DNA of 15,261 nt, taken from the NCBI GenBank assembly GCA_002371345.1, contig DFHY01000086.1:1-15261 (forward strand). The letters are read 5' to 3'. The stretch's first letter is position 1, and each line of letters begins with the position of its first letter. This stretch comes from Lachnospiraceae bacterium UBA3711 (GTDB lineage: Bacteria > Bacillota > Clostridia > Lachnospirales > Lachnospiraceae). The notes beneath the pieces were generated by a model. The model was not told where the DNA came from, did no database searches, and was given only the letters and a program-made list of their open reading frames with translations. Below are positions 1 through 6,678 of the stretch, in pieces. The position numbers and the translations under genes are program-made.

Positions 1-246
1 GCGCTGTCACGGCTGCTCTCAGGTAAAACGGTGCTGGTTATCGCCCACCGTATGCGTACTGTGGAAGCGGCGGATAAGATCGTTGTTCTGGCCGATGGCA
101 AGGTGGCCGAAGAAGGAAGTCCGGCAGAGCTTCTTGCAAAGGAGAACAGCCTTTTCAGACACATGACGCAGCTGCAGAATGCCAGTGCAGGCTGGAGCAT
201 GAGCAGTGGCTTTTCGGCGGGGAGCAGTACACCGCACCGGTGCTGA
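1..246 (+). CDS. ABC exporter ATP-binding subunit, C-terminal fragment
   Basis: The reading frame enters from the left edge and stops at TGA 244-246, so only about 81 C-terminal residues are visible. The H-loop region reads VLVIAHRMRTV, followed by the usual tail of an exporter nucleotide-binding domain (AADKIVVLADGKVAEEGSP, then AELLAKENSLFRHM). The ending QNASAGWSM resembles the normal C-terminus of ABCB/MsbA-type transporters with fused membrane and ATPase domains. Walker A, Walker B and the signature motif lie outside the window, so substrate and subfamily cannot be given. The last 15 or so residues are Ser/Gly-rich and look less protein-like than another frame that stays open to 287, so a late frameshift is possible. 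A strong terminator follows. Confidence 0.85.
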   Translation, partial: ALSRLLSGKTVLVIAHRMRTVEAADKIVVLADGKVAEEGSPAELLAKENSLFRHMTQLQNASAGWSMSSGFSAGSSTPHRC

Positions 247-290
247 AGGCAATCAATGAGTTTATGGAACTGAAGAAAGACCGGTGAAGA

Positions 291-337
291 AGCAGCAAAC
301 GGCAAAGTAAAAAGGACTTTGCCGTTTGCTGTTTTTT
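291..337 (+). terminator. Rho-independent terminator after the ABC gene
   Basis: A 15-bp perfect stem is formed by 293-307 and 317-331 (AGCAAACGGCAAAG and its complement) with a 9-nt A-rich loop, followed directly by a run of six T. It closes the upstream transcription unit and insulates it from the promoter at 353-381. Confidence 0.9.
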
Positions 338-352
338 ATGCTTATCTTTATA

Positions 353-381
353 TTGAGAGCGGCGCAAATGTGGACTATAAT
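353..381 (+). promoter_or_regulatory. Sigma-A type promoter for the c-di-GMP operon
   Basis: TTGAGA at 353-358 and a perfect TATAAT at 376-381 are separated by exactly 17 nt. Transcription would start near 388, giving a leader of about 135 nt before the EAL gene. It lies just after the terminator of the previous unit, as expected for a new operon. Confidence 0.65.
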
Positions 382-446
382 AAAAAAATAACCGGAGTCA
401 ATGCGCAGATACTACATGGGGCCGGACATCCTGATTCTGGAGATAA

Positions 447-500
447 TGTCATTCCCGTTTTTCTGGCGACAGCCATCGTCAGCTTTGCGGGGATATGACA
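447..500 (+). promoter_or_regulatory. Possible structured 5' leader of the EAL gene
   Basis: TGTCAT (447-452) pairs with ATGACA (495-500), and TCCC (453-456) pairs with GGGA (490-493) with T494 bulged. An inner hairpin TGGC/GCCA (464-467 with 472-475) sits inside. The structure ends 8 nt before the AGGAGGGG ribosome site (508-515). No known riboswitch consensus was recognised, including cyclic-di-GMP-I or II, and there is no adjacent T-run. The role is unknown and the fold was drawn by eye. Confidence 0.3.
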
Positions 501-522
501 AAGAGTCAGGAGGGGTTTGGCG

Positions 523-2169
523 ATGGACATGTTTACACCCGGATATTTCTGCGATGCGGTAGAAAAAGGGTATATCAGGCCATATTATCAGCCGATCTAT
601 CGTTCCGTGACCGGCAGGATAATTGGAGCTGAGGCCCTGGCCAGGTGGTTTGATGCTGACGGCAGGATGATATCGCCTGCCGAATTCATTCCCCAGCTGG
701 AGAGCAGCGGCCTGATCTATGAGCTCGACATGGAGATTCTGCGTCAGACATGCGCGTTTTATCAGGAACTGGAGAAACGCGGAACCCCGGTACATACATT
801 TTCTGTAAACCTTTCAAGGCTTGATTTTAAGCATCATGACATCTTTGACCGTGTGGCCTCAATTCTGGCAAGATATGACGTGCCTCATGAATCAATCAAA
901 CTTGAGATAACGGAGAGCCTGATGCTGGAAGATATTGACCACTTCCGGCTTATCTTTGACCAGTTCCATAAAGCAGGGTTCACCATCTGGATCGACGATT
1001 TCGGGAGCGGATATTCTTCTCTGAATGTCCTTCAGAATTACTCCTTCGACCTTATGAAGTTTGACATGCTCTTCCTGAGGAATTTCACTGCCAGGGGCAG
1101 AAAGATGCTTAGTTCGCTGATAAACATGGCGAAATCCCTTGGGATCCATACTCTGGCAGAGGGGGTCGAAACGAAGGAGCAGCAGGAGTTTCTGCTTTCA
1201 GCTGGATGTGAGGCGCTGCAGGGCTTCCTTTTCTCAAAGCCGCTGCCAATGGGGGAGATGATTGATCTCATAGACAGGGAGGGCAATGAGAAACCGGCGG
1301 ATAAATCCTACTGGAATCAGATAGGGTACCTGAACCTGCTCAGTCCTGACCCGCTGGAGGATGCCGTTCAGAAGGACGAGGACAGGAATTATGAACAGTT
1401 TCCCGGCAGGGGCAATGCCATAGCGCTGCTGGAATGCAGGCGGAACCGGGCCGATTATGTCTATGTGAGCAGCAGTTATCTGGACAGGGTTCACGAACTG
1501 GGGTACAGAGATATTGACGAGCTGGAGGAAGTCTTCAATAATCACAGAAGCGACCAGTACCTGATGATGAAGAAACTCACAACAGACGCGATTGAAAAAG
1601 GTACGGTGCAGACAGTTGAATATATCAATAACGATGTGTATTACAGAGTGTTTGCGAAGTGCCTCGCGAGGGATGGCGAAAAGGCGATGCTTGCGATGCG
1701 CCTGAGTACATTTGAGTCCGACCGGGAGGCGAAAACGGCAAGTGAGATGCTGGATTATGGGAATACCCTGTTTTCCACATACAAGCTTGTCGTGACCATG
1801 TATCCGGAAAGCGATATATCCAAAAGGCTGTATACCTCTTTGAACATTCCTCCGTATGACCATGAGGGCGTGACAAACATGGAAAGGCTGGAGCAGTTCT
1901 GCAGGAATGAGGTTGATCCGATCGATCAGGAACGATATTTGCGGTTTATGAATTTTGCTGATATGGCAGAGCGTGTTGATGCGGATCCGAACCATTATCT
2001 CCAGAGTCTTTTCCGCATGAGGTGGGCGGGAGAAGACAGCAGATGGCATACTGCCAGGATCACCAGGATACCGTCATCCGGCGAGAGGATATATCTTCTG
2101 ACAGTGCAGGGGATTAAAGGAAAATGGACGAAGTGGCTGGACAGCGCTTCTCCGGATAAGTTGGAGTAA
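523..2169 (+). CDS. EAL-domain cyclic-di-GMP phosphodiesterase with C-terminal sensory region
   Basis: The predicted protein has 548 residues and no signal peptide or membrane segment, so it is cytosolic. The EAL domain comes first (about residues 15-250). All recognisable catalytic positions are present: E37 in GAEALARW, N96 in SVNLS, E128 in LEITES, D158 and D159 in DDFGSGYSS, K179 and D181 in MKFDM, E213 in AEGVET and Q233 in QGFLFSKPLP. It should therefore hydrolyse c-di-GMP to pGpG. Residues 263-548 form a long region of unassigned, PAS-like character, probably sensory. The start is ATG 523 because AGGAGGGG (508-515) lies 7 nt upstream; an in-frame TTG at 517 is too close to that site. 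The GGDEF gene follows after 101 nt with no terminator seen, suggesting one operon. Confidence 0.92.
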   Translation: MDMFTPGYFCDAVEKGYIRPYYQPIYRSVTGRIIGAEALARWFDADGRMISPAEFIPQLESSGLIYELDMEILRQTCAFYQELEKRGTPVHTFSVNLSRLDFKHHDIFDRVASILARYDVPHESIKLEITESLMLEDIDHFRLIFDQFHKAGFTIWIDDFGSGYSSLNVLQNYSFDLMKFDMLFLRNFTARGRKMLSSLINMAKSLGIHTLAEGVETKEQQEFLLSAGCEALQGFLFSKPLPMGEMIDLIDREGNEKPADKSYWNQIGYLNLLSPDPLEDAVQKDEDRNYEQFPGRGNAIALLECRRNRADYVYVSSSYLDRVHELGYRDIDELEEVFNNHRSDQYLMMKKLTTDAIEKGTVQTVEYINNDVYYRVFAKCLARDGEKAMLAMRLSTFESDREAKTASEMLDYGNTLFSTYKLVVTMYPESDISKRLYTSLNIPPYDHEGVTNMERLEQFCRNEVDPIDQERYLRFMNFADMAERVDADPNHYLQSLFRMRWAGEDSRWHTARITRIPSSGERIYLLTVQGIKGKWTKWLDSASPDKLE

Positions 2170-2270
2170 AGGTACAAAAAACTGTTGAAAGCCTGTATCT
2201 GTTAATGAGCCTGATGAGACCTGCCTGAATTAATACTAGCGCAGAGGTGATGAAAACGTAGAGGTGGGAG

Positions 2271-4406
2271 ATGCGAAAACTGCAAAACAGATGTCTGACG
2301 TTTTTAATTGCGATGTTTGCCGGAGTCTTTTTCCTGGCTTTTTTTGCTGAAGCTGGAGAACAGAAAAAAACCATCCGAGTGGGGTGGCATGATGAACCGT
2401 ATTTCATAGAGGATCAGAGCGGAAGGCGTTCGGGCTATTCCTATGAATATCAGTGGAAGGTTTCGGCTTATACTGGCTGGAATTATGAATATGTCGAGGG
2501 AACCTTTCCTGAACTTCTCCAGATGCTGAAGGACGGGGATATCGATGTAATGAGCAATGTCTCATACACGGAGCAAAGGGCTGAGGAGATACTGTATGCT
2601 TCCCTGCCCATGGGATCAGAGGCTTATTATATCTTCATCTCTCCGGATAATACAGAAATATCGGCGGATGATCTTGCGACCCTGAATGGCAAAACGGTCG
2701 GGGTGACAAAAGGGACGTTCCAGAAAGATCAGTTCCTCCGCTGGGCGGAAATGCATGGGATCGTTGTGAATCTTGTCGAGATGAATGAGGCTGACGAGGT
2801 ATCCTTACGCCTCCTGGGAACAGAACTGGATGCATTTATCACGATGGATGTTTACGGAGATCCCGAAACAGCCGTTCCTGTCTGTAAGATCGGATCGTCG
2901 GATTTCTATTTCGCAGTGAGCAGATCACGCCCGGATCTCCTGACTGAACTTGATGCCGCAATGAATCAGATCCAGGATGAGAACAAGTACTTCAACCAGC
3001 AGCTTCATGAAAAATACCTCAGGAACAACAGCTTCGAACGGGTTTTGACGAAAGAAGAAAAGGAATGGCTTATCGATCACGGAACGATCAGGGTAGGATA
3101 CCAGGACAATTATCTGGCTTTCTGTTCGAAGGATAAGGAAACAGGGGAACTGACAGGCGCACTGAAGGATTACCTTGCATATGCGTCCACAGCAGTATCC
3201 GGAATTCCTGTGGCATTTGAAGCAATCTCATATCCGACCGCGGCCGAAGCTATGGATGCCATGGCAAATGGCGAAGTGGACTGTATGTTCCCGGCAAACC
3301 TTACGGACTATGACAGTGAGATGCTGAATGTTGTCATGACCGCGCCTCTGATGCGCACCGAGATGGATGCAGTGGTCAAAGCTTCGGCGCAAAAGGAATT
3401 TGTGCGGAAGGAAGACGTAAAGGTTGCCGTAAACAGAGGGAATACCAATTATGACCTGTTCCTGAAGGAACACTTTCCGAAATGGGAGCCGGTCTACTTT
3501 GATGATACGCCGAAAGGGCTCGAAGCGGTTGCCGCCTCAGAAGCGGACTGTGTGGTCATCAGCAACTACAGATTCAGCAATATCTCCAAACAGTGCGATA
3601 AGCTTCATCTGACCACAGTCTATACAGGCGTGGATATGGATTATTGCTTTGCGGTACCGAAAGGACAGACCCAGCTGTATGCAATTCTTTCCGGAGTCAT
3701 AAGCGCGGTACCTGACTCCGTGGTACATACGGCGCTGACATATTATTCAACGGAGGATGTCAGAAGCAGCTTTGGAGACCTGATCAGGGACAACCTGTTT
3801 GAGGTTATGCTTTTGATCGCTGTAGTGCTCATTATTATACTGATACTGCTTCTTAGGAATATCCGGGCGGAGAGGAAAATGCATGAGGAGGAGCATCTGG
3901 TAGATGACCTGAATAAGAGAGTATTTGTCGATGCGCTTACATCTGTCCGCAATAAAGGCGCATTTTCCGAATATGTACAAAAGATACAGGATGAGTTGGA
4001 TCAGAACGAAGCGCTGGAGTTTGCTATAGGGGTCTTTGACTGTGATAATCTGAAGAAGATAAACGATCAGTTTGGACATGACAAGGGCGATATCTATATC
4101 AAAGCCGCCAGCAGGCTGATCTGCACTGTTTTCAAGCACAGCCCGGTATTTCGTATCGGCGGTGATGAATTCGCTGTTGTCCTGCAGAATGAGGATTTCC
4201 GAAACCGGGAGGAGCTTGTAAAACAGTTTGAACGGGAGAGGAAGGAGCTATGCGCTTCCTCTGAAAACAGATGGGAGGAGCCAAGAGTAGCGATCGGCAT
4301 TGCGGTATATGACCCGGCTTTTGATGAGTCTGTCACCGATACTGTACACAGGGCAGATAAGACCATGTATGAAAATAAACGCACCGGGAAAGCTGTGCAG
4401 CAATGA
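2271..4406 (+). CDS. Membrane receptor diguanylate cyclase: two solute-binding domains, TM helix, GGDEF
   Basis: The protein has 711 residues. An N-terminal hydrophobic segment (9-27) acts as signal or anchor. Two tandem bacterial solute-binding family 3 type domains follow (about 34-255 and 272-492; each opens with TIRVGW or TIRVGY), placing the sensor outside the membrane. One transmembrane helix (511-528) leads to a short linker and a cytosolic GGDEF domain (about 550-705). Catalytic features are DALTSVRNKGAF, D590 in the VFDCDN metal site, KKINDQFGHDKGD and an intact GGDEF at 630-634. The allosteric I-site (RxxD five residues before GGDEF) reads FKHS, so product inhibition is probably lost. 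The likely role is c-di-GMP synthesis controlled by amino-acid-like or other small ligands. A GAGGTG-type ribosome site lies just before ATG 2271. Confidence 0.92.
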   Translation: MRKLQNRCLTFLIAMFAGVFFLAFFAEAGEQKKTIRVGWHDEPYFIEDQSGRRSGYSYEYQWKVSAYTGWNYEYVEGTFPELLQMLKDGDIDVMSNVSYTEQRAEEILYASLPMGSEAYYIFISPDNTEISADDLATLNGKTVGVTKGTFQKDQFLRWAEMHGIVVNLVEMNEADEVSLRLLGTELDAFITMDVYGDPETAVPVCKIGSSDFYFAVSRSRPDLLTELDAAMNQIQDENKYFNQQLHEKYLRNNSFERVLTKEEKEWLIDHGTIRVGYQDNYLAFCSKDKETGELTGALKDYLAYASTAVSGIPVAFEAISYPTAAEAMDAMANGEVDCMFPANLTDYDSEMLNVVMTAPLMRTEMDAVVKASAQKEFVRKEDVKVAVNRGNTNYDLFLKEHFPKWEPVYFDDTPKGLEAVAASEADCVVISNYRFSNISKQCDKLHLTTVYTGVDMDYCFAVPKGQTQLYAILSGVISAVPDSVVHTALTYYSTEDVRSSFGDLIRDNLFEVMLLIAVVLIIILILLLRNIRAERKMHEEEHLVDDLNKRVFVDALTSVRNKGAFSEYVQKIQDELDQNEALEFAIGVFDCDNLKKINDQFGHDKGDIYIKAASRLICTVFKHSPVFRIGGDEFAVVLQNEDFRNREELVKQFERERKELCASSENRWEEPRVAIGIAVYDPAFDESVTDTVHRADKTMYENKRTGKAVQQ

Positions 4407-4413
4407 ATGCCTG

Positions 4414-4917
4414 TCAGGCCTCGAAGGCCTCCATGAGCATGTCCTTCGCCTCATCGGCGTTCACGTCAAGAACAACTGAAAACTCTTCGATCAGCTTCTC
4501 TGTCGCTGCCTTGAAGTAGCGGTCATCTGTAGCGGTGACCTTCTTTCCCTTCAGCTTACGGGATTCGATTCTCTGGTTAAGTGTCTTGACAAGGCACAGC
4601 CACTCGCGGCAGCTGCCGGAATGCAGCGCCCTGGAATATGAGATCTCCTGCTGCCTGGCGCTCTGCTCGGGCAGCGTCTCGATCTTAGGGATATCATCAA
4701 GCAGCTGCTTCGTCTCCTCGGGAGAGATCAGATTCCTCATGATGACCTTCTGATTGTCAACGGGAGTCATAATCTTGCATGACTGATCATGGAGAGGACG
4801 GAGGATGTAACACTGCCTCCTGCCGGATTCCCCGATGGATGAATCCATGTATTCTGTTCCCATTACTTCACACACACCACTGTTACCGTACGAAATAAAC
4901 TCACCTATGCTGTACAA
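4414..4917 (-). CDS. CarD/CdnL/TRCF-family transcriptional regulator
   Basis: The 167-residue protein matches the CarD family from its start: MYSIGEFISYGNSGVCEV is the RNA-polymerase-interacting N-terminal module, followed by YILRPL, a TPVDNQKVIMRNLISPEE segment and a helical C-terminal part containing LKGKKVTATDDRYFKAA, which in this family contacts promoter DNA. Such proteins bind the RNA polymerase beta subunit and modulate open-complex stability; the target genes here are unknown. The start codon is TTG (4915-4917), chosen because AAGGAG lies about 8-9 nt upstream and the family consensus begins exactly there. The 3' end is only 7 nt from the end of the convergent GGDEF gene, so the two transcripts must meet. 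A promoter is proposed at 5000-5028. Confidence 0.9.
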   Translation of the reverse strand: MYSIGEFISYGNSGVCEVMGTEYMDSSIGESGRRQCYILRPLHDQSCKIMTPVDNQKVIMRNLISPEETKQLLDDIPKIETLPEQSARQQEISYSRALHSGSCREWLCLVKTLNQRIESRKLKGKKVTATDDRYFKAATEKLIEEFSVVLDVNADEAKDMLMEAFEA

Positions 4918-4999
4918 CCCGGCACTCCTTTCTTAAGACTTATCAATCATCATTCTCGAAATAGAACATTTTTCATTGACATCCAATCAATACACTGGT

Positions 5000-5028
5000 A
5001 TTATATCATTTTTTGTTTCGAAAAGTAA
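5000..5028 (-). promoter_or_regulatory. Promoter of the CarD-family gene
   Basis: Read on the minus strand, TATAAT (5005-5000) lies 17 nt downstream of TTACTT (5028-5023). Transcription would start near 4993, giving a leader of about 75 nt. The -10 is perfect and the -35 weak. The region between this and the divergent promoter at 5159-5187 (about 130 nt) is AT-rich and shows no coding sequence or clear dyad. Confidence 0.5.
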
Positions 5029-5158
5029 TGAGCTGAAATGGAAAAATATGTGCCCAAAAGTCGTGATTCAATGTCAAATATTTACGAAAACCGCTGTCAG
5101 ACGGCGGGTCATCTTTCAGCAAATTCCCGGCATGACAACTTGACTGAACGGAATAATA

Positions 5159-5187
5159 TTGCGGAAAGGTACTGCGCATACTAAAAT
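5159..5187 (+). promoter_or_regulatory. Promoter of the exported-protein gene
   Basis: TTGCGG (5159-5164), a 17-nt spacer and TAAAAT (5182-5187). Transcription would begin near 5194, about 40 nt before the ATG at 5234. Confidence 0.5.
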
Positions 5188-5233
5188 ATAACAAATGTAT
5201 CACAAACAATAAGACAACGACTGGAGGTGCAGA

Positions 5234-6172
5234 ATGAGCAGAATTAGTCAATATTTCAAACGCCTGAAACTGGCATTTCTCCCTTTGATACTTGTAGTCA
5301 CTGTCCTAATTGCGGCTTCATGCGCATTTGCCGGGGAGGGTTCACACGCAGGTTCGGACAGTACGCAGAAATACCTTGTCAATGATGATGGTTCTGAGAC
5401 TCTGCTTAGCAATGCGCAGTACAGACAGCTGAAGGAGAGCGGGAGCTTATCTGTCCCGACAGATGGTACAGAAGACGGCTTTCCGATTATTTCTGAGGCC
5501 GTTAAACCGAAAGCCACCCCAACTTATAACGGGGTGTTTGATGTGTATTCAACTTATTTCAACTATTATCCTTACAATATGGCTTTTGAGAATACTGGCG
5601 GTATGAGCATATGGGGGTCTAATAAGAAACTTGTTCTTGAATACAGTTCGGACGGTGTAAACTGGGCTACCACAGGATACATGAGTGCGAATTTTATCGA
5701 GCTTGCTGTTCAGCAGGGCTATGAGATCAGCGGACTTACGCCGGACACTACTTACTGGACCAGGATTCGTTATGCGGATGAGAGTACGTATCTGAATACG
5801 ACTAGAATTAAGACCGGGAAGGCGGCTGCGCCGAAGGTGAAGTCGGTTACTGCCAAGGCTGTCAATGTGAAGTACCGTAAGGTAAGGCACTATTGGTACG
5901 GTGTATATATGTACACCGAGAAATTCTATACATGCAAAGTTAAGGTGACCGTTAAGCTGAAGAAGAAGCCCGGCACTCCTGGAATCTATATTAACGACGA
6001 GTGGGTTGGAGGAAATAAAAAGACATACACAAAGACATTTACACCTTACCCGAATTACTTCTTCAAGAATCCGCGGCATCGCAAGAAGTTTACGGTCAGT
6101 ATCAAGTCTGCGCAGAGCAGAGACTGGGGCGGATACTCCCCGGTATGGTCGAAGATTAAAAAGCTGTCCTGA
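5234..6172 (+). CDS. Exported protein with fibronectin III-like segment, function unknown
   Basis: The 312-residue protein starts at ATG 5234 behind GGAGGT (5223-5228). The N-terminus has a positively charged region (SRISQYFKRLK) and a hydrophobic core (residues 14-29), then AASCAFAGEG. Cleavage could follow AFA (signal peptidase I), or C30 could be a weak lipobox cysteine; the former fits better. Residues 131-194 (KLVLEYSSDGVNW to TTRIKTG) have the pattern of a fibronectin type III-like beta-sandwich, including SGLTPDTTYWTRIRY. The C-terminal third is strongly basic and aromatic (many Lys and Tyr), which could favour binding to cell wall or other polyanions. No enzyme motif or LPxTG anchor is seen. 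It is a single-gene unit with its own promoter and terminator. Surface or secreted location is inferred; function is not recognised. Confidence 0.8.
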   Translation: MSRISQYFKRLKLAFLPLILVVTVLIAASCAFAGEGSHAGSDSTQKYLVNDDGSETLLSNAQYRQLKESGSLSVPTDGTEDGFPIISEAVKPKATPTYNGVFDVYSTYFNYYPYNMAFENTGGMSIWGSNKKLVLEYSSDGVNWATTGYMSANFIELAVQQGYEISGLTPDTTYWTRIRYADESTYLNTTRIKTGKAAAPKVKSVTAKAVNVKYRKVRHYWYGVYMYTEKFYTCKVKVTVKLKKKPGTPGIYINDEWVGGNKKTYTKTFTPYPNYFFKNPRHRKKFTVSIKSAQSRDWGGYSPVWSKIKKLS

Positions 6173-6234
6173 CAGTTTGTGTATGAATCACGTATTGAAA
6201 AATGATTATTGATCTTTATTCGTCCTGAAATTGC

Positions 6235-6269
6235 AGGCTGCCGTGCTGATACGGCAGTCTTTTGTTTTT
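6235..6269 (+). terminator. Rho-independent terminator after the exported-protein gene
   Basis: The core stem CTGCCGT (6238-6244) pairs with ACGGCAG (6251-6257) and extends through G-T and A-T pairs to 6235 and 6260. A T-rich tract follows (TTTGTTTTT). Confidence 0.85.
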
Positions 6270-6289
6270 GCCTGACAATCCTGCTTAAG

Positions 6290-6481
6290 GCCCCGCCCCG
6301 GCGCGCTCCCGCAGGATCCCACAGCCCGCTTCCGCCGAGCTGACTGGTAACTCCGACTAAGTGGCAGGGACATTCGAACCGACGATTTTTCTCATGCCCC
6401 TGCCGCTAAGTCTACGTAACCAGTAGATCTCGTCGGCGCTCCTGCTGATGGGTCCCTGCGGGAGTGCGCCGGGGACGGGGC
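6290..6481. repeat. 192-nt imperfect palindrome (long inverted repeat)
   Basis: The arm 6290-6373 is closely complementary to 6394-6481, with a 20-nt loop (6374-6393). The outer ~30 bp are nearly perfect and GC-rich (the CCCCGGCGCGCTCCCGCAGG side against its partner at about 6454-6474). The middle is interrupted by small bulges, and the inner part around GGCAGG pairs well again. Frames across it are open only by chance and look non-protein. It lies beyond the terminator of the upstream gene and before the trmO promoter, so it is probably not part of either transcript. It could be a non-autonomous miniature element, a REP/BIME-like repeat or the gene for a structured RNA. No clear target-site duplication was seen. 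Confidence 0.75.
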
Positions 6482-6531
6482 AGGGAACTGCAACGACATT
6501 CAGGATGAATTGATTCAGATGAAGGCAGACT

Positions 6532-6560
6532 TTGACACAGGACAGGGGGGCTCGTATACT
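6532..6560 (+). promoter_or_regulatory. Consensus promoter upstream of the twin repeats and trmO
   Basis: A perfect TTGACA (6532-6537), a 17-nt spacer and TATACT (6555-6560). The predicted start near 6567 falls just before the first hairpin repeat (6571), so the RNA would begin with the repeats and run into trmO 112 nt later. The 50 nt between the palindrome and this promoter hold nothing recognisable. Confidence 0.7.
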
Positions 6561-6570
6561 CAGTCTTGCA

Positions 6571-6660
6571 GTATCGCTTCTCCAAGCGTGTGGAGAAGCA
6601 TGATACTCGCCACATAACAATCTCCTTTCATCTATCGCTTCCCCAAGCGCGTGGAGAAGC
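6571..6660 (+). repeat. Two 28-nt hairpin repeats with 61-nt period, possible mini-CRISPR or leader element
   Basis: Copy 1 is 6572-6599 and copy 2 is 6633-6660. They differ at two positions only (T/C in the left arm, T/C in the loop). Each is a palindrome: GCTTCTCCA pairs with TGGAGAAGC around a 6-nt loop; copy 2 has one mispair. The intervening segment (6600-6632) is 33 nt and unrelated. The repeat length, unit period and hairpin are those of type I-E CRISPR arrays, but only two copies exist, no cas gene is in the window and I cannot match the repeat to a known family. The alternative is a regulatory double hairpin in the trmO leader. Confidence 0.55.
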
Positions 6661-6678
6661 AGCAGTTACGAGGAATAT

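Noticed and set aside
382..522. Cyclic-di-GMP riboswitch before the EAL gene
   Set aside because: The conserved core, tetraloop receptor and GGUAGC-like elements of GEMM-I were not found, nor a class II pattern.
1234..2049. 271-residue minus-strand frame inside the EAL gene
   Set aside because: It lies opposite a clearly coding gene, has no recognisable motif and no ribosome site; an antisense shadow.
4416..4430. AGGCCT/AGGCCT hairpin at the meeting point of the GGDEF and CarD genes as a terminator
   Set aside because: It lies inside the CarD-family coding end and has no T-run on either strand.
6361..6420. tRNA-like TTCGAA loop and 7-bp GGCAGGG/CCCTGCC stem
   Set aside because: No cloverleaf can be drawn, the T-stem does not pair, and the segment is the centre of the long palindrome.
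6357..6620. Two minus-strand frames (87 and 67 residues) between the exported-protein gene and trmO
   Set aside because: They overlap the palindrome, promoter and repeats, overlap each other and look compositionally random.
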